A DNA stretch of 46,278 nt from an uncultured Spirochaetota bacterium (lineage in GTDB: Bacteria; Spirochaetota; UBA4802; UBA5550), in NCBI GenBank assembly GCA_937872225.1, contig CALMRZ010000055.1, positions 1-46,278 on the forward strand, read 5' to 3'. How positions within the stretch are numbered: the first letter of the stretch is position 1; each line of letters begins with the position of its first letter. The translations under genes were made by a program, and so were the position numbers. The notes beneath the pieces were generated by a model. It worked only from the letters and a program-made list of their open reading frames with translations. It made no database searches and was not told the DNA's origin. Of this stretch, positions 15,251 through 23,408 are shown piece after piece.

Positions 15251-16792
15251 ATGACAGGTAGGATGAAGTACGTACTCGCGGTCGACCTGGGAACATCGGG
15301 CCCCAAAACGGCCCTGATATCGATTCACGGCGACGTGGTGACGGACGCCTTCGAGGAGACGCCGATCATCCTCCTTCCCGGCGGCGGCGCGGAACAGGAC
15401 CCCGAGGGGTGGTGGAAGGCCATTATGTCAACGGCGAAGCAGGTCCTCGCCCGTCGGCTGGTGCCTGTCGATGACATCATCGCGGTGAGCGTGACCACCC
15501 AGTGGTCAGGCACCGTGCCGGTAGATGAGAACGGCCATCACCTGATGAACGCAGTTATTTGGATGGACTCCCGCGGAGCCGAGCCCCTCAAGGAAAAGCT
15601 GAACGGCTTTCCGAAATTCGAGGGATACCCCCTGACGCAGGTCTTCACCTGGCTGCGCCTCACGGGAGGAGCGCCGGCCCTCTCCGGCAAGGACTCCATC
15701 AGCCATATCGTATGGATCCAGAAAAACTGCCCGGACATATACCGGAAGACCCACAAGTTCCTCGAGCCGAAAGATTACGTCAACATGCGCCTGACGGGCA
15801 AATTCGCCGCGACCTTCGACTCGATCCTGCTCCACTGGGTCACCGACAACCGGGACCCCGACAATGTCGACTACAGCGACAAGCTCATACGGATGGTCGG
15901 CATAGACCGGGACAAGCTTCCCGACCTGATCCGCGCCGTCGATGTCCTGGGGCCCCTGAAGAAGGACGTTGCCACGGAGCTCGGGCTCAAGCCCGGGACG
16001 CCGGTCATCGGCGGCACGCCGGACGTCCAGTCCGCCTGCGTCGGTTCCGGCGCCGTGCGGGACTACGAGGGCCATGTCTATATCGGCACCTCGTCCTGGA
16101 TAACGGCCCACGTTCCCTTCAAGAGGACCGACCTCCTCCACAGCATGGGCTCCTTCCCGAGCCCGATACCGGGGCGGTACCTGATCCTCACCGAGCAGGA
16201 GTGCGCCGGCAAGTGCCTCATGTGGCTCAGGGACAACGTCCTCTACCACAAGGACGAGCTGCTGCAGCAGGAAAAGGCGCCGGACATCTACAAGGTCATG
16301 GACAGGATCGTGTCCCGCGTCCCGGCCGGGGCCAACAACGTCATTTTCACCCCCTGGCTCTACGGCGAGCGCACCCCGGTGGAGGACCGGCACATCCGGT
16401 CGTCCCTCTTCAACCTTTCCCTGGAGAACACCAGGGAGGACATCGCCCGCGCGGTGTTCGAGGGCGTTGCCCTGAACCAGAAATGGCTCCTCACCTATGT
16501 CGAGAAATTCATGAAGAGGCCCTTCCAGGCCCTCAATTTCATCGGCGGCGGGGCCAACTCCGATGTATGGTCGCAGATACTGGCCGACGTGATGAACACA
16601 ACCATCCGCCAGGTGAAGGACCCGATCTTCTCCAACGCCCGCGGCGTCGCCTTTCTGGCCGCCCTGGCCCTGGGTCATATCACCGTGGAGGACATCTCCC
16701 GGCATATCAAGATAAAGGCGGAGTACAGGCCGAACCCGGACCACCGGAAGATTTACGACAGCCTGTTCCGCGAGTACGTGAACCTGTATTAG
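15251..16792 (+). CDS. FGGY-family carbohydrate kinase, paralogue 2, ended by an amber codon
   Basis: 513 residues from ATG 15251, with AAAGGTG upstream; an internal Met at 15263 begins the conserved MKYVLAVDLGTSG. Same motifs as paralogue 1 (LPGGGAEQDPEGWW, SGTVPVDENG, FIGGGANSDVWSQILADVM), so the same fold and phosphotransfer role on a related substrate. After VNLY the frame meets TAG, then continues open as TQKKACARINSV to a TAA at 16868-16870. Paralogue 1 reads VNFYQTNKKMYRRLN at this place, so the TAG appears to replace a CAG. The lost tail is about 25 residues beyond the last fold motif and the enzyme may remain active. First gene of the kinase-aminotransferase-RLP operon. Confidence 0.88.
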   Translation: MTGRMKYVLAVDLGTSGPKTALISIHGDVVTDAFEETPIILLPGGGAEQDPEGWWKAIMSTAKQVLARRLVPVDDIIAVSVTTQWSGTVPVDENGHHLMNAVIWMDSRGAEPLKEKLNGFPKFEGYPLTQVFTWLRLTGGAPALSGKDSISHIVWIQKNCPDIYRKTHKFLEPKDYVNMRLTGKFAATFDSILLHWVTDNRDPDNVDYSDKLIRMVGIDRDKLPDLIRAVDVLGPLKKDVATELGLKPGTPVIGGTPDVQSACVGSGAVRDYEGHVYIGTSSWITAHVPFKRTDLLHSMGSFPSPIPGRYLILTEQECAGKCLMWLRDNVLYHKDELLQQEKAPDIYKVMDRIVSRVPAGANNVIFTPWLYGERTPVEDRHIRSSLFNLSLENTREDIARAVFEGVALNQKWLLTYVEKFMKRPFQALNFIGGGANSDVWSQILADVMNTTIRQVKDPIFSNARGVAFLAALALGHITVEDISRHIKIKAEYRPNPDHRKIYDSLFREYVNLY

Positions 16793-16891
16793 ACCCAGAA
16801 AAAGGCGTGCGCGCGGATCAATTCCGTCAAAACGCCCGGCGCCTGCACGCCGGCGCCGCAATTTCAGTAATATGAAGGAGGCAGCTGCAGC

Positions 16892-18295
16892 ATGGAATAC
16901 AATGAAATAATGTCGCGGTTCAAGAATGTCCTATCCATACCGCCCAAAGGATTACCGGCGGATGCGATGGAAAAGTACCGCGCGATGTACACGGAAAAGA
17001 ACAGGAAGTCCCTGGAGATGTTCGAAAAGGCGAAGAGCGTCATCCCCGGCGGGGTCGAGCACAACCTGAGCCAGAACCACCCCTTCCCGGTGGCAATGGA
17101 CCGCGCCAAGGGCTACCGGGTCTGGGACGTCGACGGCAACGAGTACGTTGATTACCTGATGTGCGGAGCGCCCATCATACTCGGCCATGCCTTCGAACCG
17201 CTGGACGAAAAGATCATCGACATCATCAAGACAAAGGGACCGGCCACGGGCCTCACCTCGGAGTACGAGATCATGGCCGCCCAGGAGATCGTCAACCACA
17301 TGCCGGCGGTCGAGATGGTCCGGTTCCTCCAGTCGGGCACCGAGGCGGACATGGCGGCTCTCCGCATCGCCCGGGCGTACACCAACAAGCAGAAGATCAT
17401 CAAGATCGGCGGCAGCTACCACGGCTGGTCTGACCAGATGGTCTATTCGCTCCACGTTCCCAATTCCGGTCCCCTCTATTCGAAGGGGATCACGAAGGAA
17501 AGCTACGCCCATATCATTGACGTGAAGCCGAACGACTTCGACGGCCTGGAAAAGGCCTTCAGGGACAACGCCGATGACGTGGCCGGGGTCATCGTGGAGC
17601 CGATCGGCGGAGAGTCAGGCGCGCATCCGGTCCATCCCGACTGGAACAGGACCATGAGGGCCCTGTGCGACCAGTACAAGTCCCTCCTCATTTTCGACGA
17701 GGTGGTCACCGGCTTCAGGCTCGACATGGGTGGCGCCCAGAAGCATTTCAACGTCATGCCTGACATTACCGTCCTCGGCAAGATCATCGGCCACGGCTAT
17801 CCCTCCTGCGGCGCCGTCGCCGGCCGGAAGGAAGTCATGAAGGTATGCGCCGGCGGGCTGGGCGAAAAGATATACGTCGGCGGAACACTGGCGGCGAACC
17901 CGATCACCACGGCGGCCTGCTACTACGCCATCAAGTACATGGTGGAGCACGACGCTCAGCAGAAGGCCGCGGCCTACGCCGACCGCCTCACGAAGGCGAT
18001 GAACGATCTCTTTGCCACGCGGCAGGACCTGGGATTCTTCGTCTACAATTTCGGTCCCATCATGCACTACGTGACAACGGGATTCTTCTCGGTGGATGTT
18101 TCCGCCCCCGACGCGCTGAAGCAGGTCCTTACCCGCAAGGCGGTCGCGGACAGCTACCAGATCGTGACCTCGGCCCTGGGGCTCTGCTCCCTGGCCGGAA
18201 CGAGGATGTACACCTGCATGCAGCACGATGACGAAGCGCTGAAAAAGACCCTGGATATCTGGGAGCAGCTGCTCTCGGCGATACCGAAGGGTTAA
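16892..18295 (+). CDS. Class III PLP aminotransferase, glutamate-1-semialdehyde-aminomutase-like
   Basis: 467 residues after a strong AAGGAGG. SVIPGGVEHNLSQNHPFPVAMDRAKGYRVWDVDGNEYVDYL is the GSA-aminomutase-type N-terminus. VRFLQSGTEADMAALRIARAYT and SYHGWSD bind the cofactor phosphate, LLIFDEVVTGFR contains the PLP-pyridine aspartate, and ITVLGKIIGHGYPSCGAVAGR holds the Schiff-base lysine. It either transfers an amino group or shifts it within the substrate. It is not expected to be HemL, because no tetrapyrrole genes are near and it sits in an operon with an FGGY kinase and a RuBisCO-like protein. The substrate is probably a phosphorylated or oxo carbon compound of that pathway. Confidence 0.87.
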   Translation: MEYNEIMSRFKNVLSIPPKGLPADAMEKYRAMYTEKNRKSLEMFEKAKSVIPGGVEHNLSQNHPFPVAMDRAKGYRVWDVDGNEYVDYLMCGAPIILGHAFEPLDEKIIDIIKTKGPATGLTSEYEIMAAQEIVNHMPAVEMVRFLQSGTEADMAALRIARAYTNKQKIIKIGGSYHGWSDQMVYSLHVPNSGPLYSKGITKESYAHIIDVKPNDFDGLEKAFRDNADDVAGVIVEPIGGESGAHPVHPDWNRTMRALCDQYKSLLIFDEVVTGFRLDMGGAQKHFNVMPDITVLGKIIGHGYPSCGAVAGRKEVMKVCAGGLGEKIYVGGTLAANPITTAACYYAIKYMVEHDAQQKAAAYADRLTKAMNDLFATRQDLGFFVYNFGPIMHYVTTGFFSVDVSAPDALKQVLTRKAVADSYQIVTSALGLCSLAGTRMYTCMQHDDEALKKTLDIWEQLLSAIPKG

Positions 18296-18330
18296 GATAA
18301 ATTTTTATTAATCAAAAGAAGGAGGCGTAT

Positions 18331-19665
18331 ATGAGTAAGGAAAAAAATGTGTGCGAACCGATAGATCTCTATTCCGATAAGCCGATAGCGATTCCCGAGG
18401 CGATCGACATGGAGAATCATGTGATCGCCACCTACTGGATCCAGGCCGACAGGGGCATGGATATGTCGATAATCGGTCAGGTACTTGCCGTTGAGCAGAC
18501 TACCGGGACCTGGACGCCGGTGCCGGGAGAGACCCCGGCGATACGGTGCAAGCACGTGGCAAAGGTAATCGGCGTGTACGAGGCGCCCTACTATGAATAT
18601 GCGGTGCCGGCGGATGTTACCACGCGGCAGTACATATTGCAGATCGCCTTTCCCTCGATCAATGTCGAGGACCAGCTCCCGATGATGCTGACCGCGGTCA
18701 TCGGCAACATCTCCATGGTGCCCAATTTCAAGCTCCTGGACATCAGGCTCCCCAAGGCCACCCTGGACCAGTACAACGGGCCGAAGTTCGGCATCGACGG
18801 CTGGTGGAAGGCCCTGGGCCTGCAGAAGGGGCGTCCCCTTCTCAACAACATGATCAAACCCTGCAGCGGTTATCCGCTGGAAGTGGGCGCCGAGCTCTTC
18901 AGACAGGCGGCCCTGGGCGGCTGCGACGTCATCAAGGACGACGAGCTTATCGCCAACATGCGCTACAACGACGCGGTTGAGCGGGTCAAGACCTACATGA
19001 AGATAGAGAAAGAGGTATTCGAGGAGACCGGCGAGCACACCCTGTATACGGTAAACGTCACCGACCGTCTGCCGCGGATGTTCGACCTGGCCAAGCGGTG
19101 CATCGACGCCGGCGCCAACGCCATGATGGTCAACTACCTGGCGGTCGGCCCCGAGGCGATGCGCGCCCTGGCCGACGATCCGAACATCAATGTGCCGATC
19201 CTGGCCCACATGGACGTGGCCGGAGCCTACTACATGTCGCCGAATCAGGGGATTGCATCGCCTGTCGTGTTCGGCAAGTTTTCGCGGCTCTGCGGCGCCG
19301 ACTCCATCGTGCTTCCCTTCTCCATGGGGGGCAAGGCTTTCTACATGCACGACCGCTTCATGGCCACGTGCCGCAACCTGACCTATCCGATGGGGAACCT
19401 GAAACCCACCATGCCGATGCCGTCTGGCGGGATCACGCCGCAGAACGTGAACGACATCATGAACGCCCTCGGCAGGGATATCATGATCGGCTCCGGCGGC
19501 GGGGTCCATGCCCACCCGATGGGACCGCGGGCCGGCGCCCGGGCTCTCCGCCAGGCCATCGACGCCTCCATGCAGTGCATCAAGCTGGAGGATTACGCCA
19601 AGGACCACGAGGAACTGGGCAGGGCCATCGGCACATGGGGCAAGAAGACGGATTTCAAACTCTAA
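18331..19665 (+). CDS. RuBisCO-like protein (form IV)
   Basis: 444 residues after a very strong GAAGGAGG. The RuBisCO large-subunit order is intact: VEQTTGTW (Glu55, Thr60, Trp61), IGNIS (Asn126), MIKPCSG (Lys176), IKDDE (Lys202, Asp204, Glu205), AHMDVAG (His293), FGKF (Lys316), PSGG (Ser365) and GSGGGVHAHP. By eye the carbamate lysine and Mg ligands are kept, but the positions of RuBisCO Lys177, Arg295 and His327 are Cys178, Met294 and Ala309. It is therefore not a carboxylase but probably an enolising, isomerising or transcarboxylase-type enzyme on a phosphorylated oxo compound. Known RLPs act in methionine salvage and in apionate catabolism; the neighbours here fit neither. Last gene before a terminator. 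Confidence 0.88.
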   Translation: MSKEKNVCEPIDLYSDKPIAIPEAIDMENHVIATYWIQADRGMDMSIIGQVLAVEQTTGTWTPVPGETPAIRCKHVAKVIGVYEAPYYEYAVPADVTTRQYILQIAFPSINVEDQLPMMLTAVIGNISMVPNFKLLDIRLPKATLDQYNGPKFGIDGWWKALGLQKGRPLLNNMIKPCSGYPLEVGAELFRQAALGGCDVIKDDELIANMRYNDAVERVKTYMKIEKEVFEETGEHTLYTVNVTDRLPRMFDLAKRCIDAGANAMMVNYLAVGPEAMRALADDPNINVPILAHMDVAGAYYMSPNQGIASPVVFGKFSRLCGADSIVLPFSMGGKAFYMHDRFMATCRNLTYPMGNLKPTMPMPSGGITPQNVNDIMNALGRDIMIGSGGGVHAHPMGPRAGARALRQAIDASMQCIKLEDYAKDHEELGRAIGTWGKKTDFKL

Positions 19666-19680
19666 TCCGGTTTTCACATC

Positions 19681-19712
19681 CTGCGGGGGACCTGGTCCCC
19701 CGCAGGTTTTTG
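19681..19712 (+). terminator. Rho-independent terminator after the RuBisCO-like gene
   Basis: Perfect 11-bp stem CTGCGGGGGAC/GTCCCCCGCAG with a 3-base CTG loop (19681-19705), then GTTTTTG. It closes the kinase-aminotransferase-RLP operon. Confidence 0.92.
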
Positions 19713-19742
19713 AATATGCGCGCAAAAAGTTGCGCGCATATT
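19713..19742. terminator. Second hairpin in tandem
   Basis: 13-bp perfect inverted repeat AATATGCGCGCAA/TTGCGCGCATATT with an AAAG loop, immediately behind the first terminator and followed by GTTTAT. It may act as a back-up terminator or stabilise RNA ends. The next gene starts 18 bp later. Confidence 0.7.
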
Positions 19743-19759
19743 GTTTATACAAGCAGAGG

Positions 19760-20863
19760 ATGATAAGACCTGTGTTTCTTCATGATGACCGGCGTCTTCC
19801 CCTGGCATGGGCGCCATGGTTTTCCCATGAGTACATCAATTACTACGCTGTCCAGGCCCTGCCGGTGCTGATGGCGCTGCCGCCGGTCCCGGTGCGGCAG
19901 GATTCCGGTCCCGATGACGAAGCGTGGCCTCCGGGTCCAAACCATGTTGACCTGTACCGGGAGCGCTACACCGATGCGCGCCGCCTGGATCCGCTCCGGT
20001 CCTTTGATTACGCGGCAAAGAACGGGGATTTCAGCAGGGAGGCGCCCCTCCATGCGATCATCGAGCCGTGGAAGGTTCTGGTCGGATACAGCACCGAGCC
20101 GGACCTTAACCTTGATTGCGACCTTGTTCTCGACAAACGCCAGAAACTCACCGGCGGCTCCCACGGCTGGCGCCACATGGAGTTCCGTGTCTTCGGGATG
20201 AAGATCGGGATTGTCCGTGAGTCGTTACGGCATCACCGTGACCGGGCGCGGAAGGCCTTTAATGACGGCAATGATTACTGGGGATGGCGGTACCTTTCGC
20301 GCTGCACCCATTACCTCGCGGACATGGGGAATCCGTTCCATGTCAAGGCCCTGCCGGCGATGTATCTTCTCAGGCACATCGCCTCGGCCCGGGACCTCTT
20401 CACGACCGTGTCGGCGGTTCATAAAAGCTACGAGCTGTACGTCGAGCGAAGGTTTAGGGAAGGATTCGCTCCCTTCGGTAATGCCCTGGCCCGGGGGGCC
20501 GCGGAGGGGATGCGGTCCGGGACCGGTGACGAACGGGCCCTGGCCGGGTATACGGGAAGGGCTGCGAAGCGCCTCGATCCGATATTCAATTTTTTCCTTA
20601 ACAGCTATGGAAGCGGGCTCGTTGACGTGTTCAGGCACGGGGGTTCCGCGGGACGCGAGGACGCGTCGTTTCTGGTCAGCCGGTGCGCAGTCGAAGCGTC
20701 CCGGATCATCTTCAGCGGTTCCGGGTCATCCGCCCTGGCTGACCTTGACGGGATTACCGCGGACATCCTCCGCGATGTGGGGGCCATGCTGGGGGCGCTT
20801 CTTTCCGGGTTTTCCGGAGAGCGGGCAGTCGCCAGAGAAGGCGCGTTCCGGCGTTCCCTGTGA
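19760..20863 (+). CDS. Zinc-dependent phospholipase C / S1-P1-nuclease-like protein
   Basis: 367 residues from ATG 19760; GTG 19772 is an alternative with better spacing from AGAGG. Metal-site motifs of the Zn-PLC/P1 fold are visible: APWFSHE near 18-24, GGSHGWRHMEF (His135, His139) and RCTHYLADMGNPFHVKAL (His184, Asp188, His194). The latter matches the H-x-x-x-D-x-x-x-P-x-H pattern. No classical signal peptide precedes the first motif, although the family is usually exported and the N-terminal Trp is often exposed by cleavage. It may hydrolyse phosphodiesters of lipids or nucleotides. It is separated from the RLP operon by two hairpins, so a link to that pathway is only suggestive. Confidence 0.65.
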   Translation: MIRPVFLHDDRRLPLAWAPWFSHEYINYYAVQALPVLMALPPVPVRQDSGPDDEAWPPGPNHVDLYRERYTDARRLDPLRSFDYAAKNGDFSREAPLHAIIEPWKVLVGYSTEPDLNLDCDLVLDKRQKLTGGSHGWRHMEFRVFGMKIGIVRESLRHHRDRARKAFNDGNDYWGWRYLSRCTHYLADMGNPFHVKALPAMYLLRHIASARDLFTTVSAVHKSYELYVERRFREGFAPFGNALARGAAEGMRSGTGDERALAGYTGRAAKRLDPIFNFFLNSYGSGLVDVFRHGGSAGREDASFLVSRCAVEASRIIFSGSGSSALADLDGITADILRDVGAMLGALLSGFSGERAVAREGAFRRSL

Positions 20864-21049
20864 TATCCTTCTGTGTTGAAATTTCGAGGTTTGATAGCCG
20901 CCCCGTGCCCCCATTCCCATACTGGCGCGTCACATCACCATGCACGATTGCTGGCACATGCACAGGATAGAGGAGCTTTGGCTGACCATGGAGGAGTATC
21001 TTGAATCAGAGTAAGAGAGCCGTCGGTTCTGCCAGGGGGAGATAAGGTC

Positions 21050-21721
21050 CTACTCGATCTTTGTCCAGTCAATGGTTTCCCCGATAGCTGCAGCCGCTTT
21101 GTTCATGGCTTCATCGCCATGATATTTCAACCCGGCCTTTTCGATCTTGATGGCTCCCTTTTCCCTGGAGTAATAATACGCCTCGTGGTGGCATGCTGCC
21201 ACGATTTTTTCCTCCGACTCTCCGGCGGCGGGTTTTGACAGGGTCTCCCGGTCCGGATGGTAGCGCATCCTCCCGTTGCAGGTGCAGGCATAGGTCCTGT
21301 CCCGGCCCTCGACGGCTATGTAAAAAATCGTTCCACGGATTGACGCCGTTACCGTTGGCATCTTTATGATGATGTCGCCGGTGGCGTCCCTGTTCCGGAT
21401 TATGGCCCCGAAGGCGCCCCTCGAAAGCTCGAGGTTGCTTTCGCGGGTCGTGACGCGGTAGAGGAGGCGGGTTTCCGGGGCCAGCATCATCAGGTTTTTA
21501 TCGGCGATGATTATTTCGCAGGTTGAATCCTTCCCCGTCTCTATGGTATCGCCGAAGCGGACCGTGTCCCCCAGGATTGTTTTCTTGCCGTTCAGGGTGA
21601 CTTCGCCTACGATGAATTTGACCTTGCCGTCGGTGTTTTTCCCGGGCATGAATTGTTTGCAGGATGGAACTGCGAGGGCCGTTGATGCGATAATGATGGC
21701 TGAAAGCACGTTTCGTATCAT
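21050..21721 (-). CDS. FecR-domain lipoprotein
   Basis: 223 residues from ATG 21721 with AGGAGG upstream; longer in-frame starts read through intergenic sequence and are rejected. Signal peptide MIRNVLSAIIIASTALAVPSC ends in a loose lipobox with Cys21. The FecR-like beta repeat follows (VKFIVGEVTLNGKKTILGDTVRFGDTIETG, ELSRGAFGAII, IIIKMPTVTASIRGTIFYIAVEG), with the typical T-A-x-x-R-G-T motif. A C-terminal helix-rich tail follows. Proteins of this kind are common in spirochaetes and probably sit in the inner leaflet or periplasm; function unknown. Divergent from the YchF-like gene. Confidence 0.85.
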   Translation of the reverse strand: MIRNVLSAIIIASTALAVPSCKQFMPGKNTDGKVKFIVGEVTLNGKKTILGDTVRFGDTIETGKDSTCEIIIADKNLMMLAPETRLLYRVTTRESNLELSRGAFGAIIRNRDATGDIIIKMPTVTASIRGTIFYIAVEGRDRTYACTCNGRMRYHPDRETLSKPAAGESEEKIVAACHHEAYYYSREKGAIKIEKAGLKYHGDEAMNKAAAAIGETIDWTKIE

Positions 21722-21956
21722 GGGGGCCTCCTGGTCGTGTATGGATAATAATAGACTTGGTGCAAAATGTATTAATGGTAAGCAGTTATGCAACAAGTCT
21801 AATGTAAATGCAATCAGTCCGGGAGTCAAATAAAAATTAAGGGGATTGCGTGCCTGCCAAAGGTTGGGAATGGTCTGAGGAAAAATCTCTTGCCAATATG
21901 CCGGCCCATTCTTACTGTGACGTTCCGTTATGTATTGATTACTTAAGGAGATCAAT

Positions 21957-23030
21957 GTGAAAGTTGGAATCATGGGCCTGCCCCAGTCCGGCAGGCGCAC
22001 ATTGTACGCATTGCTTACCGGCGACAGGGCAGAGTCGATCAACCCCGACGGCAAGGACTCCGTGGTGGGCATAGCGCCGGTGCTGGACCCGCGCTTCGAT
22101 AAACTGGTAGAGATGTACCATCCAAAAAAGGAGACCCGCGCCCGGATCACCGTGGAGCTCATCCCCGCCCTTGAGGAAAACGCCATTCGGGAGGGGGCCG
22201 TGTTCAGGGACATCGCCGGCACCGACGCCCTCTGTTTGGTGGCGCGTGATTTTAAAGACGACAGGGTGTATCACGCCAAGGGGAGCATCAACGCGCTGAG
22301 GGACATCGATGCCGTCATGTCCGAGCTGGTCCTCCACGACCTCATCCTGGTCGAGAAGCGCCTGGAGCGGATCGCCGAAGGGAAGAAGCGCGCCAAGGAC
22401 GAGCAGGGACAGAAGGAAGAGCCCGTGTTCATGAAGATGAAGGAGCACCTGGAAAAGGAACTGCCCCTCCGCACCATGGAATTGAGCGCGGAGGAGATAA
22501 AGCTCCTCACCGGCTATTCCTTCATTACCATGAAGCAGATGATCATCGCCCTGAACGTTGGAGAAGGCGATATCGCCTCCACTTCGCTCGCGGATAAAAT
22601 AAAGGAAAAATACCGTGACCACGAGGTGGCGCCGGTGCAGATATCGGCGCGCCTCGAGGCGGAGATCGACGCCCTGGAGACCGAGGAGGAGCGCAGCGCC
22701 TTCATGAAGGACGCGGGCATCGCGGAGCCGGCCCTGGCGCTCCTTACCCGGGCCCTCATGGCCTCCCTGGGGCTCATATCCTATTTCACCGTGGGCGAGG
22801 ACGAGGTGCGGCAGTGGATGGTGCGCCGCGGCGCCGCCGCGCCGGAGGCGGCGGGCGTGATCCACAGCGACATCCAGCGCGGCTTCATCCGCGCCGAGGT
22901 CGTCAAGTACCATGACCTGGTCTCCCTCGGCTCGGAGGAGGCGGTGAAGAAGGCGGGAAAGCAGTACGTCATGGGCAGGGACTACATCGTCGAGGACGGA
23001 GACATCATGAATTTCCGTTTCAACGTGTAA
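21957..23030 (+). CDS. YchF/OLA1-like protein with degenerate P-loop
   Basis: 357 residues from GTG 21957, with AAGGAG upstream. The overall order is that of YchF: G domain, coiled-coil insertion and a C-terminal TGS domain (LGLISYFTVGEDEVRQWMVRRG, then QRGFIRAEVVKYHDL and GRDYIVEDGDIMNFRFNV). The Walker A motif reads GLPQSGRRTL where YchF has GLPNVGKSTL, so both the Lys and the following Ser are lost. The usual DIAG-like switch survives partly as FRDIAGTDALCLVARDF. It is therefore likely a non-hydrolysing or nucleotide-independent paralogue, with a ribosome or redox role at most by analogy. The canonical ychF would be expected elsewhere in the genome. Confidence 0.85.
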   Translation: MKVGIMGLPQSGRRTLYALLTGDRAESINPDGKDSVVGIAPVLDPRFDKLVEMYHPKKETRARITVELIPALEENAIREGAVFRDIAGTDALCLVARDFKDDRVYHAKGSINALRDIDAVMSELVLHDLILVEKRLERIAEGKKRAKDEQGQKEEPVFMKMKEHLEKELPLRTMELSAEEIKLLTGYSFITMKQMIIALNVGEGDIASTSLADKIKEKYRDHEVAPVQISARLEAEIDALETEEERSAFMKDAGIAEPALALLTRALMASLGLISYFTVGEDEVRQWMVRRGAAAPEAAGVIHSDIQRGFIRAEVVKYHDLVSLGSEEAVKKAGKQYVMGRDYIVEDGDIMNFRFNV

Positions 23031-23078
23031 CGTGATGATAATTGGAATCCGGTGAAGGCAGCATCATCGTCGTGGGCA

Positions 23079-23408
23079 TCATTCCGCTTTCTCTTTCTTC
23101 TCTTCCTTGTCCTTGTAGCAGTACCGGCACCCGTGGATCAGTATCTTCCTCTTTCCCTGCTCCTCGACGTCCGATGCGTACAGGGCCTCGTACTTCGTCA
23201 GCTCCTTGCCGCAGAGGGGGCAGAGCCTCGCGCCGGGAGCCCGGGGCATGCTGAAGTAGTCGACCCGTTCCGGGTTCACCGAGGGCTCGGGGTTTTTCTT
23301 TTCCCGCTTCTCCTTCAGCTTTTCCTTGCCGGACTGGTACGTGGAATAGAGGTAGATGAAGGCCGTGGCGCCGATGATGAGGCCGATGAGGTAGAGTATT
23401 TCGGTCAT
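23079..23408 (-). CDS. Small membrane-anchored zinc-ribbon protein
   Basis: 109 residues from ATG 23408, overlapping the methyltransferase stop as ATGA. One N-terminal transmembrane helix (ILYLIGLIIGATAFIYLY), a lysine/glutamate-rich linker, then RLCPLCGKELTKYEAL and HGCRYCYKD, giving four cysteines for a zinc ribbon. The end is strongly charged. Function unknown; it is translationally coupled to the methyltransferase. Confidence 0.8.
   Translation of the reverse strand: MTEILYLIGLIIGATAFIYLYSTYQSGKEKLKEKREKKNPEPSVNPERVDYFSMPRAPGARLCPLCGKELTKYEALYASDVEEQGKRKILIHGCRYCYKDKEEKKEKAE

Noticed and set aside
15506-16861. Long minus frame opposite the second FGGY kinase
   Set aside because: Antisense shadow of a GC-rich gene with no domain-like pattern.
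16892-18295. HemL (glutamate-1-semialdehyde aminomutase of haem synthesis)
   Set aside because: The fold matches, but context and extended N-terminus argue for a pathway-specific relative; kept as GSAM-like.
18292-19752. 486-codon minus frame opposite the RuBisCO-like gene
   Set aside because: Shadow ORF; the plus strand has the full RLP motif order and a strong ribosome site.
20940-21014. 24-codon frame starting MHDCWHMHRIEEL
   Set aside because: No ribosome site and no recognisable domain; perhaps a gene remnant but not supported.
21722-22222. N-terminal extension of the FecR lipoprotein to 22222
   Set aside because: It reads through the divergent gene; the ATG at 21721 has AGGAGG and starts a signal peptide.
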